Part shown: piece after piece, positions 17,939-27,079 of the stretch
Numbering within the stretch: the first letter of the stretch is position 1
Layout of the letters: each line of letters begins with the position of its first letter
Assembly (NCBI GenBank): GCA_016715425.1
Contig: JADKAC010000005.1
Location: 620,001 to 684,000, forward strand
From: Bacteroidota bacterium
GTDB taxonomy: Bacteria; Bacteroidota; Bacteroidia; Chitinophagales; BACL12
Length of the DNA: 64,000 bases
Direction: 5' to 3'
Notes under the pieces: generated by a model
Seen by the model: the letters and a program-made list of their open reading frames with translations, nothing else
The model's database searches: none
Told to the model about the DNA's origin: nothing
Translations under genes and position numbers: made by a program

Positions 17939-19258
17939 TTAATCAGCTATTTTTTCAAACCGATAATTACTCAATCTCAATAATGTAACACCATTGTTTT
18001 CAAAATATTCAATAGAGTCAGCAGCATTTTTTACTTCTGCAAAATGCAATGGACCTAATAAATATTGAGTGGGTTTTGCTGAATTAAATCCTTTGCGAAT
18101 ATCCGGTCCATGTGCATTTAATAAAAATCCGGTGTATAGAGTGATATCAAATCCACGAGCTGCATAATCGTCGGGGGCTGCATTGTACTTTGCAATAAAA
18201 TCATTTTTAAATCGTAATGTTCTCGGTGCCAATGGATCTATATAATAACTTTCCGGATATTGAAAATGTAATGACTCCAAATAATCCAGAGAAATAGTTT
18301 CAAAATTTAGAATACCACTCAATCCTATAACAGAAATATTTTCATTCCGGGATGCCAAAGAAATACTGCGCAACAATTTACTTATAAAAAGTTCATCGAG
18401 TGAAGCGATGAAAATAAAATTCTCCATTCCAGATTTAATACTGTCTTGTAATTCACTTATAGTTGTTGCAAGAGTTATACTTCCTGAATAGGATTTTTTC
18501 ATATTTCCCTTCAATGCACTTTTAAAATCTTCTGCAAGTTTCTGTTCCAAAGCCATTCCCTCCTGATAAATTATAATGGTATTTGTTACAATTCTTTTGT
18601 TTTGTAAATAGGATGCTGTTTTTTGAAGTTGTGTGGACAATGTAGGATTCATCAACACATAAAAAGGATTTTTTTCTGTAATACTTGAAGAAGGAGAGAG
18701 CGGCGAAATAAGAAAAATTTCTTTTTCCTTTGCAAACTGTGCTGCCGGTATCAAACACTCATTAAATAGTGGACCAATTAAAACATCCATAGCATCCAAT
18801 GATCCACTATTAATTAATTGCTGCATCTTGCTGCTGTCCTTAGCTATATCAAATGTAAACACTTCAAGATTCACATGCATCTTGCGCAAAGTATCTAAAG
18901 CTTGTAATGCACCTTCATAAAAAGTGATAGCCGCTAATGGTTGATAGGTGGTAACATTTTCGTTATCCATTAAATAATATAACTCTTCAGCATCAATGCT
19001 AAAGGGAAGTATAAATGCAATTTTATAACTGTCTTTTTTTGCCCATTTAGTTTTTTCTAAATCTTCTAATTTTTTAGCGATTGCAATAGAATCTTTCATT
19101 GCCTGTGTAGTATCAGGAACAATCGTTATTTCTTTTTGTACTTCTACTTTTTTTTCCTCTTCAACTACGGGCGCAGGTTTTCTTGCCTGTTGAAAAATAT
19201 TACATGCACTGAATAAAATACTTATCCAAATGATGATTATGAATTTATTCCCACTCAA
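17939..19258 (-). CDS. Lipoprotein with periplasmic-binding-protein (Leu/Ile/Val-binding-like) fold
   Basis: From a TTG at 19258 the product has a short lipoprotein signal ending ILFSAC. A proline/glutamate-rich linker follows, and then a type I periplasmic binding domain (YKIAFILPFSIDAEELYYLM, MDVLIGPLFNECLIPAAQFA, LISPLSPSSS, GFDITLYTGFLLNAHGPDIR). The frame can also be read from a TTG at 19294, but that adds 12 residues inside guaA and weakens the signal peptide. Either way it overlaps the guaA 3' end and is probably translated from the same message. Family members in Bacteroidota are often annotated as ABC-transporter substrate-binding proteins or LpoA-like. No transporter genes are adjacent, so the ligand is unknown. 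Confidence 0.75.
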   Translation of the reverse strand: MSGNKFIIIIWISILFSACNIFQQARKPAPVVEEEKKVEVQKEITIVPDTTQAMKDSIAIAKKLEDLEKTKWAKKDSYKIAFILPFSIDAEELYYLMDNENVTTYQPLAAITFYEGALQALDTLRKMHVNLEVFTFDIAKDSSKMQQLINSGSLDAMDVLIGPLFNECLIPAAQFAKEKEIFLISPLSPSSSITEKNPFYVLMNPTLSTQLQKTASYLQNKRIVTNTIIIYQEGMALEQKLAEDFKSALKGNMKKSYSGSITLATTISELQDSIKSGMENFIFIASLDELFISKLLRSISLASRNENISVIGLSGILNFETISLDYLESLHFQYPESYYIDPLAPRTLRFKNDFIAKYNAAPDDYAARGFDITLYTGFLLNAHGPDIRKGFNSAKPTQYLLGPLHFAEVKNAADSIEYFENNGVTLLRLSNYRFEKIAD

Positions 19259-20786
19259 TTGTTGCAGGTGGTTTTGAAGATATGTCGTAAACAACTCGGT
19301 TAATTCCTTTCACGTGATTAATTATATCTGATGAAATTATTGATAATAATTCGTGTGGTAAATGACTCCAGTCTGCTGTCATTCCATCGCTCGAATTTAC
19401 ACAACGTAAAGCAACCACATTTTCATATGTGCGTTCATCACCCATAACGCCAACTGTTTTTACAGGAAGTAATATTGCACCGGCTTGCCACACTTTATCA
19501 TACCATCCTGATTTTTTAAGATGATCAATAAAAATAAAATCTGCATCCTGTGTCATACGCACTCGTTCAGGTGTGATATCGTCAATAATTCGAATAGCCA
19601 ATCCTGGTCCCGGAAACGGATGCCTGTTTAAAATTTCTTTTTTAATATTTAATGCAGTACCCACTTTGCGCACTTCATCTTTAAATAAAGATCGCAAAGG
19701 CTCTATCACTTTTAAATGTAAAATATCGGGTAGTCCTCCTACATTGTGATGTGATTTAATTGTTGCCGACGGGCCGTGGACTGAAATAGATTCAATTACA
19801 TCCGGATAAATTGTTCCCTGACCAAGCCACTGCACACCATCAATTTTTTTTGCCTCCTGTTGAAATACTTCAATGAAAACACGGCCAATCGCTTTACGTT
19901 TTTTTTCTGGATCAATAATATTTTCAAGTGCAGTTAAAAATTGATTGGATGAATCTATACCTACTATATTTAATCCCATATCCTTGTAGCTTGCCAGTAC
20001 TTCATCAAATTCATTTTTTCGAAGCAGACCATTATTTACAAAAATGCAAGTAAGATTTTTTCCAATTGCATTATGTAATAATATTGCGGCAACAGATGAG
20101 TCAACACCACCGGATAACCCCAATACTACTTTATCATTTCCGATAATTGTTTTTAAATTCTTTACTGTTTCTTCAACAAATGATTCAGGTGTCCAACTTT
20201 TATCGCAACCACAAATAGTTACCACAAAATTTTCCAATATCTGCATACCTGAAATGGAATGTGTTACTTCCGGATGAAATTGAATTCCGAACATCGGAAA
20301 TTTAAATTGATCAGGTTTACTTTGGAAAGCGGCGATATCAATACTTGCTGTACGAGCAGTAATAAAAAATCCATCCGGCACTTTGGTAACAGTATCACTA
20401 TGACTCATCCATACCTGCTCTTCATTATTTACATTAAAAAATAAACTGCTTTCTTTTTCCATAATATGGAGAAAGGCCCGGCCATATTCTCTCTTGGCAG
20501 AAGACTGCACATCTCCATTAAAATGCTTCGCCATAAATTGAGCACCATAACATACACCGAGAATTGGTTTTTTATTAAACACTTTATTATAATCAAATGC
20601 AGGTAGATCTTTATTTGATACAGAAAAAGGACTACCGGAAAGAATAATTCCTTTTATGTCTTTCGTTATTTCAGGGATTTTTGTGCAGGGAGCAATTTCA
20701 CAATACACATTTAATTCCCGGATTCTTCTTGCAATAAGTTGGGTATATTGAGATCCGAAATCAAGAATTAATATTTTTTCATTCAT
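19245..20786 (-). CDS. guaA: GMP synthase (glutamine-hydrolysing)
   Basis: The enzyme converts XMP to GMP. The ATG at 20786 is chosen over the TTG at 20792 because MNEKILILDFGSQY is the normal start. Domains: class I glutamine amidotransferase (C79 in ILGVCYGAQF, His/Glu in FGIQFHPEVTHS), ATP pyrophosphatase with the PP-loop LGLSGGVDSSV near residue 225, and the C-terminal dimerisation domain ending SSKPPATIEWE. Length (513) is normal. A -7 box ends three bases before the ATG, implying a leaderless message. The lipoprotein gene overlaps its 3' end. Confidence 0.97.
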   Translation of the reverse strand: MNEKILILDFGSQYTQLIARRIRELNVYCEIAPCTKIPEITKDIKGIILSGSPFSVSNKDLPAFDYNKVFNKKPILGVCYGAQFMAKHFNGDVQSSAKREYGRAFLHIMEKESSLFFNVNNEEQVWMSHSDTVTKVPDGFFITARTASIDIAAFQSKPDQFKFPMFGIQFHPEVTHSISGMQILENFVVTICGCDKSWTPESFVEETVKNLKTIIGNDKVVLGLSGGVDSSVAAILLHNAIGKNLTCIFVNNGLLRKNEFDEVLASYKDMGLNIVGIDSSNQFLTALENIIDPEKKRKAIGRVFIEVFQQEAKKIDGVQWLGQGTIYPDVIESISVHGPSATIKSHHNVGGLPDILHLKVIEPLRSLFKDEVRKVGTALNIKKEILNRHPFPGPGLAIRIIDDITPERVRMTQDADFIFIDHLKKSGWYDKVWQAGAILLPVKTVGVMGDERTYENVVALRCVNSSDGMTADWSHLPHELLSIISSDIINHVKGINRVVYDISSKPPATIEWE

Positions 20787-20789
20787 GCT

Positions 20790-20797
20790 CAAAGATA
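20790..20797 (-). promoter_or_regulatory. -7 box abutting the guaA start
   Basis: On the minus strand TATCTTTG matches TAnnTTTG and is separated from the ATG by only three bases. Confidence 0.55.
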
Positions 20798-20998
20798 ACC
20801 ACCGGGATATTTTTTCGTGGGGAAAGTTTTGTGGGGAGACTTTCTACATTTCCACAATTTCAATTCCTCAATCTCAATACTATTCCCCAAATAAATTTTG
20901 AGGATTTTAAATTATTACTTGGCTAAAAGGAAAGGATAATTTTTAAAGGTACTTGCCAGTAAAGGACTTCATCATTTAGTAAGAATAAAATCAGGCAA

Positions 20999-21052
20999 AA
21001 AAAAAGCAGAGCGAATCAAAAGACTCTCTCTGCTATCCCCATGAAAACACAC
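20999..21052 (-). ncRNA. Hairpin module 1: possible small RNA or terminator
   Basis: On the minus strand GTGTTTTCATGGGGAT is followed by AGCAGAG, a 16-base loop region and CTCTGCT, then a run of T. This is a rho-independent terminator shape. The 17-base lead-in and the stem are identical in the second copy, but the loops differ, so the structure rather than the loop sequence is kept. Confidence 0.45.
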
Positions 21053-21105
21053 ACGATAACATAAGATGCAAATGAAATGCCATTGAAATAAAATGGAGAA
21101 AATAA

Positions 21106-21162
21106 AAAAAGCAGAGTTCACGGTAGGACACCGATCCCTCTGCTATCCCCATGAAAACACAA
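21106..21162 (-). ncRNA. Hairpin module 2: possible small RNA or terminator
   Basis: This has the same lead-in (GTGTTTTCATGGGGAT) and stem (AGCAGAG/CTCTGCT) as module 1, with a loop that itself contains CGGT/ACCG and a seven-T tail on the minus strand. A TAAATTTG box at 21205-21212 (minus) lies upstream at a distance that would give a transcript of about 90 bases ending here. Confidence 0.5.
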
Positions 21163-21204
21163 TATTTTGATGGTTATATACCAATATTTTTCAGAACTAT
21201 ATGG

Positions 21205-21212
21205 CAAATTTA
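21205..21212 (-). promoter_or_regulatory. Candidate -7 box for the hairpin transcript
   Basis: TAAATTTG on the minus strand fits TAnnTTTG. The only thing downstream before guaA is the pair of hairpin modules. Confidence 0.35.
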
Positions 21213-21307
21213 AATGTCAAATAAATTAAAACAAAATATTTTACAATAATTCTTTTATTATTTGCATTATTATTTTTAAAATTATTCCATTAAACATTAT
21301 TTCGATT

Positions 21308-22333
21308 ATGCATAAGATTAAATTTGTGACTTTTTTTATTTTATTGGTAACTGCAATTGCGATGTTTAATAGTTTCAAAAGTAATACGTTAAGCATCTGG
21401 ACAACCGAAACAAAAGTGTTTGATGCACTTAGAGAAATTGGGGAACCAGTTCCGATTTGGAATTTAGCACAATTTACTCCTGAAATGGTAAAGCAAGGTT
21501 ATGATATGATTCATCATGGAAGAACTACAACTGCAGAGGGAAAAAAATCAGAGTACATCAGTTTATATTATATGTGTACTAATTGCCATAATAGTGGACC
21601 AGAAGATCCAATATTAAGTGTAAGTGATCCGGCATCAAGATTGAAATTTGCTTCGGAGATTCAAATTCCTTTTTTGCAAGGAACTACATTTTATGGAATT
21701 GTGAATAGGGAAAGCTGGTACAATGATGATTATTATAAAAAATATGGCGACTTAGTTATACCAGCACAAAATAATATCAGAGAAGCAATTCAACTTTGTG
21801 CAACAGAATGTTCGCAAGGTCGCCGCATAGAAAATTGGGAAATAGAATCCATACTTGCTTATTATTACAGCATCGGATATACATTTTATGATTTGGGATT
21901 TTCAGAAACCGATATTGATGCAATGAATAATGAAAAGCAAAATCCTGCAATGCATGCAAGCCTTATTGAAAAAATAAAAAAGCGCTATAGTTTAAAATCA
22001 CCGGCAACATTTATTGAACCACCCTACGACAGAAATTGGGAAACAACACCAAAAGGAAATCCGGAGATTGGTAAACAGGTGTATGAACTCAGTTGTCAAT
22101 CATGTCATACTTTCATGGGAGTATCAGATGTAATTTTCGATGATTCAAAAACGAATTTCAAATACATGAATAGAAAATTTGGAAAGAATTATTGGTGGTT
22201 ATTTGAAATTGTGCGACATGGTACTCATCCCGAATCCGGCCATCGTGCTTATATGCCTTTATATACTGCAGAAAGAATGAGTGATACTCAAGTGGATGAT
22301 TTGAAAGCGTATATTGAGAAGATGGCGGAATAA
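21308..22333 (+). CDS. Di-haem cytochrome c, exported
   Basis: This 341-residue protein has an N-terminal hydrophobic segment (FVTFFILLVTAIAMF), which is a signal peptide or anchor. Two CxxCH haem sites follow: CTNCH at 90-94 and CQSCH at 263-267. Domain spacing suggests two cytochrome c folds, the second with HRAYMPLYTAERMSD, whose methionine may be the axial ligand. It should carry electrons in the periplasm. No partner oxidase or dehydrogenase is adjacent. It resembles the DHOR/SoxA-like di-haem cytochromes, but the subgroup is uncertain. Confidence 0.85.
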   Translation: MHKIKFVTFFILLVTAIAMFNSFKSNTLSIWTTETKVFDALREIGEPVPIWNLAQFTPEMVKQGYDMIHHGRTTTAEGKKSEYISLYYMCTNCHNSGPEDPILSVSDPASRLKFASEIQIPFLQGTTFYGIVNRESWYNDDYYKKYGDLVIPAQNNIREAIQLCATECSQGRRIENWEIESILAYYYSIGYTFYDLGFSETDIDAMNNEKQNPAMHASLIEKIKKRYSLKSPATFIEPPYDRNWETTPKGNPEIGKQVYELSCQSCHTFMGVSDVIFDDSKTNFKYMNRKFGKNYWWLFEIVRHGTHPESGHRAYMPLYTAERMSDTQVDDLKAYIEKMAE

Positions 22334-22337
22334 AATG

Positions 22338-25331
22338 TTAGCGCACTAAAGTAAGATTGCCTTGTCTGTAATATTCTGTATTATCTTTTCCTTTGCCTAA
22401 AACTACATATGCATAAGTGCCAACTTCTTGTTCCACTCCATTAAAATATCCATCCCAACCGATAGAGGAATCATTGCTTTGGAAAACTAATTGACCCCAA
22501 CGATTATAAATGCGAAATTCAAAATCAGACAAGCCATAATTTACAGGCAGAAAAATATCATTAAAGCCATCACCGTTCGGGCTAAAAGCATTCGGTACAT
22601 CAAGGATAGAAATTTCAAAAACTTCAATTTGTTTACAAATAGAATCTGTGCATCCATCTGCATTTGTTACAGTTTGACACACAGTGTAATTTCCAGCAGC
22701 CGGATATGCATGTGTAGGATTTTGCAGAGTAGAATTTGTGCCATCGCCAAATGTCCAATACCATGATGATGCATTAGTACTTTGATCAATAAAATTTGCG
22801 AAACCAAATACTGAAACAGAATCAGGTGTAAAAGAAAAACCTGCCTCCGGTAAATCAAATACATTTATAGTGAGATATGCTGTATCATTTGGAATACATG
22901 CATCGGAATCAATAGCTATAAGTGTAATAAAATAAGTGCCGGGAGTTTCATACACATGATTGGGTTCGGATTCTGTACTTGTTGATCCGTCACCAAAATC
23001 CCAAAGAAAATTTTCTGTTTGTGTACTTGTATTAGAAAAGATAACTGTAGAAGGAGCGCATCCGGATAATGGTATTGCACTTATTGATGCTGAAGGTCCT
23101 GTGAAGCTGAATTCAAATTTGAATACACCCAGATTACAATTAAAACTATTGTTTGTAGTGGACCATGCATCATCCGTTGTAGGGAAATCATCAAAGCCTC
23201 CACAACCTGCACACACTGCCTGATAGATAATACCTTTTTTATCGAATCTACTTGTTCCTCCATCCACATGATCTGCTGCCGAAGGACTACCAAAATAAGT
23301 GGCATAAATTAATTCATCGGCATCATTACCCAAAACGATAAAATAAAAATCACTACCATTAGAAACTGCATCATATGCATCATCAGTGATTGGCATACCC
23401 AATACATTTCCAGTAAGTGGATTAAAACTACTGTTGACTGTGCCACCCCATCCGCTTACATATAACTGATAACATTCATCTACCAAAAAAGCAGTTGGAG
23501 AAATATTCACGATAGATGAACCTGAGCCAAATACCGTGGAGAAAATTATTTCCGATAAATCTGAATTCAATTTTGTTATAAATTGTGAACTTCCCGGATT
23601 GGAATATACACTGGCAGTTACAGGATATGCACCACTTGTTTGCCCAACTATATACACATTGTTTTCATCATCTTTATCTAATAAAAAAATCTGATCATAA
23701 TTATCAGTGCCTATATAAGTAGCGTTTAAAATTGCGGTAGCATCGTTATTAATTCTGGCAACAAAACCATCCATACTTCCACCCTGAAAAGTTTCTTGCA
23801 GTGCATCTGCTGTTGTAGGTAAATCTGTACTCCCTGTTCCTCCACTAATAAGAATTGTTTCATCAGGTGCAAGCTTCATAGAATAGGGGCCATCATCGGC
23901 AGCACCACCTATATAACTACACCAAATTAATGCAGTTAAATCCGCATTAAATTTTGCAACAAACCCATCTTGATTACCAGCTATTGCCGATTGAAAAACT
24001 CCGGCAGTTGTTGGGAAATCTGAAGAGGTTGTACTCGATGCTATATAACAATTCATATCATTGTCAGTTACTACTTCACCTCTAGAATGATCGCCATAAT
24101 TGAAAGCTGTAGAGCCACTATTTTGTCCGTCGTTTCCAGAGCCTCCCAAATATGTTGAGCCTATTAATGCAGAGCCATCCACATTAAATTTGGTAACAAA
24201 TGCATCCACACCAAGTGGAAAATAAATTACATAAGTAACTGTATCATTATAACCGCCATTAAATGTATTATCATAAGCATCAGCAGTAACCGGAAAATCA
24301 TCAGAACCTGTTGTTCCAAATACTACTAATTCATTATTGTCGTCAACCACCAAACTATGCGGCAATTCATTTTGCGAACCACCGAGATAAGTACTATAAA
24401 TTAAATCTGTACCTATAGCATTAAATTTTGAAATAGCTACATCACATGGAAAAAAAGAAAATCCACCCTGAAACGTTTCTTCAAAAGCGCCCAGTGTTAC
24501 CGGATAGCCATCGTCGAAAACTATTCCGGCTCCATATAAATTTCCATCGTCATCATAGGTGGCGCTGTAACCCCAGTTATCTGCAGTAGATCCGGAATAA
24601 GATGAAAATATTAAAGTAGTGGGATCAATAACAATAGTTTCCATTGTATTGTATCCTTCAGGGAAATGAAATTGAACCGTATTGTTTTTTAAAATATAGT
24701 TGCAGGGAATTGTTTGTTTTATTTTTTCTGAATTAGAATAAGTATAAGGTGTTTGTTCAACAAGAGTATTCACTGAATTATATAAATACAATTTTGTGCT
24801 GCGTAATTGAATTGAATCTAAACCTTCATAGCGAATTTTTATTTGTTCGGGATTTGCACCTGGATGAATAATAAAATCATATTTCAGATTACCGGCCTCG
24901 CTATACACTTCTAAATCAATACCGTTATACAAGTTTTTATAAATCACACTGTTATAAGCAGGCACTTCACCTTGCCATTCATCTGGATTATTACCTTGGA
25001 AAAAATTATAATATTCCGGGCGCACATTATTTCCACTTACAAAAACATCAGGATTTGAGTTGTCAAAAAATATTTTAAAGGCATGTTTTTTAATGATTGG
25101 GTTTGATTGGGAAAGCGAATGATCTGCATTTAATAATTGTGTAGCATTTGAAAAATACCAGGTGAATGCATTTTTCTCTAAAAATAAATTGCCATCCATA
25201 ACTGTTGCTTTAAAAAGTATTTGTTCACTCCATTGACCGTTGTTTTCAATGAATGGCAAATAGTTACCCGAGAAGACATTTAAGATGGATGTACCGGTAA
25301 TAATTATTACGATCAGAAATTTTTTATACAT
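22338..25331 (-). CDS. Large secreted SBBP-repeat/PKD protein with T9SS type B sorting domain
   Basis: The product of about 997 residues is read from the ATG at 25331 (an upstream TTG adds two residues). It has a signal peptide ending FSGNYLPF and an N-terminal domain typical of SBBP proteins (NNGQWSEQILFKA). Repeated beta-propeller-like SBBP motifs follow (YSTYLGGSQNELPHSLVVDD, GSTYLGGSGNDGQ), then two PKD domains (FLWDFGDGSTSTESEPNHVY and WYWTFGDGTNSTLQNPTHAY). The end is a gliding-motility-type C-terminal domain (PNAFSPNGDGFNDIF, FRIYNRWGQLVFQS, GWDGYFNG). The C-terminal domain directs type IX secretion, so it should be displayed on or released from the cell surface. Its role is probably adhesive. 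No T9SS machinery gene is in the window. Confidence 0.9.
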   Translation of the reverse strand: MYKKFLIVIIITGTSILNVFSGNYLPFIENNGQWSEQILFKATVMDGNLFLEKNAFTWYFSNATQLLNADHSLSQSNPIIKKHAFKIFFDNSNPDVFVSGNNVRPEYYNFFQGNNPDEWQGEVPAYNSVIYKNLYNGIDLEVYSEAGNLKYDFIIHPGANPEQIKIRYEGLDSIQLRSTKLYLYNSVNTLVEQTPYTYSNSEKIKQTIPCNYILKNNTVQFHFPEGYNTMETIVIDPTTLIFSSYSGSTADNWGYSATYDDDGNLYGAGIVFDDGYPVTLGAFEETFQGGFSFFPCDVAISKFNAIGTDLIYSTYLGGSQNELPHSLVVDDNNELVVFGTTGSDDFPVTADAYDNTFNGGYNDTVTYVIYFPLGVDAFVTKFNVDGSALIGSTYLGGSGNDGQNSGSTAFNYGDHSRGEVVTDNDMNCYIASSTTSSDFPTTAGVFQSAIAGNQDGFVAKFNADLTALIWCSYIGGAADDGPYSMKLAPDETILISGGTGSTDLPTTADALQETFQGGSMDGFVARINNDATAILNATYIGTDNYDQIFLLDKDDENNVYIVGQTSGAYPVTASVYSNPGSSQFITKLNSDLSEIIFSTVFGSGSSIVNISPTAFLVDECYQLYVSGWGGTVNSSFNPLTGNVLGMPITDDAYDAVSNGSDFYFIVLGNDADELIYATYFGSPSAADHVDGGTSRFDKKGIIYQAVCAGCGGFDDFPTTDDAWSTTNNSFNCNLGVFKFEFSFTGPSASISAIPLSGCAPSTVIFSNTSTQTENFLWDFGDGSTSTESEPNHVYETPGTYFITLIAIDSDACIPNDTAYLTINVFDLPEAGFSFTPDSVSVFGFANFIDQSTNASSWYWTFGDGTNSTLQNPTHAYPAAGNYTVCQTVTNADGCTDSICKQIEVFEISILDVPNAFSPNGDGFNDIFLPVNYGLSDFEFRIYNRWGQLVFQSNDSSIGWDGYFNGVEQEVGTYAYVVLGKGKDNTEYYRQGNLTLVR

Positions 25332-25392
25332 ATTCAATTTTCGAATTTACACAAAACCTGTTACTTTAATACCGCATAAAATTAAAATAGTA

Positions 25393-26019
25393 TTGATTGA
25401 CGATTTCATTACAAAACTCAAAAAAAGAATAGACTCCGGTTTACCCGGCCCGGCAGCGCATAAACACATGTCTCCGTCCGGCCGAACTACGGGGCCATTT
25501 CGGGCGAATGATTATGCGGAATCTAAGAAAGCAAGTGTGCTGATATTAATGTATAGGGAAGATAATGTTGTGAAATTTGTGATGATACAACGTCCGGTTT
25601 ATAATGGAACACATGGTGGGCAGGTGAGTTTTCCGGGTGGGAAAATTGAAGATTATGATGCTTCACCCTGGAATGCCGCATTGCGTGAATCAGAAGAAGA
25701 AATCGGAATTAATCCTGATGAAGTAAAGTTTGTTGCAGAATTATCCTCATTATATATTCCACCAAGTAATTTTTTTGTGTATGTATTTATAGGATATATG
25801 TTAGAGAAGCCTGTTTTTATTCCGGATAGGAAAGAAGTGGAATCTGTGATTGAAGTGCCTGTTCAAATTTTGCTTGATAGTACAATAAAAACTATAATGG
25901 ATTACAAAAGAGATAAATTACAAATTACAGTTCCGTGTTATCGCATTCAAAATAAAAATGTGTGGGGAGCCACTGCAATTATTTTAAGTGAGGTGGAAGA
26001 ATTATTGCGCACACTTTAA
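25393..26019 (+). CDS. Nudix hydrolase, CoA-diphosphatase type
   Basis: The frame is open from 25285, but that start overlaps the divergent gene. A TTG at 25393 (LIDDFITKLKKRIDSGLPG) gives a normal Nudix length of about 208 residues. The Nudix box is GGKIEDYDASPWNAALRESE followed by EEIGI, preceded by GGQVSFPGG, the UPF0035 signature of CoA pyrophosphatases. It would split CoA or its derivatives into phosphopantetheine and 3',5'-ADP. It is convergent with the prenyl synthase gene, with no gap between the stop codons. Confidence 0.85.
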   Translation: MIDDFITKLKKRIDSGLPGPAAHKHMSPSGRTTGPFRANDYAESKKASVLILMYREDNVVKFVMIQRPVYNGTHGGQVSFPGGKIEDYDASPWNAALRESEEEIGINPDEVKFVAELSSLYIPPSNFFVYVFIGYMLEKPVFIPDRKEVESVIEVPVQILLDSTIKTIMDYKRDKLQITVPCYRIQNKNVWGATAIILSEVEELLRTL

Positions 26020-26994
26020 TCAATAATTACGATAAAAAATTTCTTTTGCAAAAGTTTCTAACACTATTTTTCTTGAGGGCTCAACTTGCACATCATTTAA
26101 ATTTTGCAAAGCATACAGATAATATTTTTCCATTTCTTTTTCTGCAAGTAATCGCACTCCCTTTTTTTCATAAAATGCAGTTACATCTTTCACTTTTTGT
26201 TCAGGTAATAATTTCGCATCCGATAATAAATTCATGAAATAAGTGTGCTCTTCCTCCTCTGATGTCTCCATTGTTTTCAGCATCAGATATGTTTTTTTAT
26301 TGCGGATTATATCACCACCAGTTTGTTTTCCAAATACTTTTGCATCACCCCAAGTATCTAAAATATCATCCTGTAATTGAAAACTTATTCCAAGTGATTC
26401 TCCAAAGGCATATAATTTTTCAGCATCACTTTTTGAAGCTCCCCCCGCAATAGCACCGATATAACAACAGCAACCAAGCAGCACAGATGTTTTTAATCGA
26501 ATCATTTCAATATATGCATCTGTGGTGATGTATTCTGATGTTTCAAAATCCATATCCAATCGCTGACCTTCACACACTTCCCGGGCAGTGTTGTTAAACA
26601 TATTTAATAAATGAGGAAGCACTTCAACATTGCATTTAGCCAACAACTCATACGCTTTAATTAGCATCACATCGCCGGATAAAATAGCTGTTGACAAATC
26701 CCACTTATGATGCACAGTTGCGGCACCTCTGCGCAAATTCGCTTCATCCATTATATCATCATGCACTAAAGTAAAGTTGTGAAATACTTCCATTGCCATT
26801 GCCGGACCTGCAACATTTTCGATTGTTTCATTAAAAAGATTTTCAGACATCATGGTCAGGAATGGCCTGATGCGTTTGCCTCCCAATTGTAAAATATAAT
26901 TTACCGGATTATAGAGTCCCGGAAATCCTTCGGGCAATTGTAATTCTGATAACTGCCGATCAATGATAGTTTTAATTTCTTCTGCTGAATACAT
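26020..26994 (-). CDS. Short-chain trans-polyprenyl diphosphate synthase
   Basis: This 324-residue enzyme has LGGKRIRPFL and the two aspartate-rich motifs: HDDIMDEANLRRG (D79, D80, D83) and FQLQDDILDTWGD near residue 208. A phenylalanine five residues before the first motif is typical of FPP/GGPP-length products. It makes the prenyl chain precursor for menaquinone, carotenoids or similar compounds from IPP and allylic diphosphates. The chain length cannot be fixed from sequence alone. It is convergent with the Nudix gene and divergent from the hybrid kinase. Confidence 0.92.
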   Translation of the reverse strand: MYSAEEIKTIIDRQLSELQLPEGFPGLYNPVNYILQLGGKRIRPFLTMMSENLFNETIENVAGPAMAMEVFHNFTLVHDDIMDEANLRRGAATVHHKWDLSTAILSGDVMLIKAYELLAKCNVEVLPHLLNMFNNTAREVCEGQRLDMDFETSEYITTDAYIEMIRLKTSVLLGCCCYIGAIAGGASKSDAEKLYAFGESLGISFQLQDDILDTWGDAKVFGKQTGGDIIRNKKTYLMLKTMETSEEEEHTYFMNLLSDAKLLPEQKVKDVTAFYEKKGVRLLAEKEMEKYYLYALQNLNDVQVEPSRKIVLETFAKEIFYRNY

Positions 26995-27079
26995 AACTCA
27001 CTTTGAAGGGTAAAAATAATTAGTGAAATGTTTATTTATTGCAGGCATATCAGAAAACTCGTAATTTGGGGCACTGCTT

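Larger units (their letters stand above)
20798..21307. other. Gene-free region holding two copies of a hairpin module
   Basis: No convincing ORF is present between guaA and the cytochrome gene. The region contains two direct copies of a terminator-like hairpin block (20999-21052 and 21106-21162), described separately, and otherwise AT-rich sequence. Confidence 0.7.

Noticed and set aside
21020..21140. Open frame starting ATGGGGATAGCAGAG on the minus strand through both hairpins
   Set aside because: It runs through a terminator-like stem and T run, and the second copy stops after eight codons; not conserved as protein.
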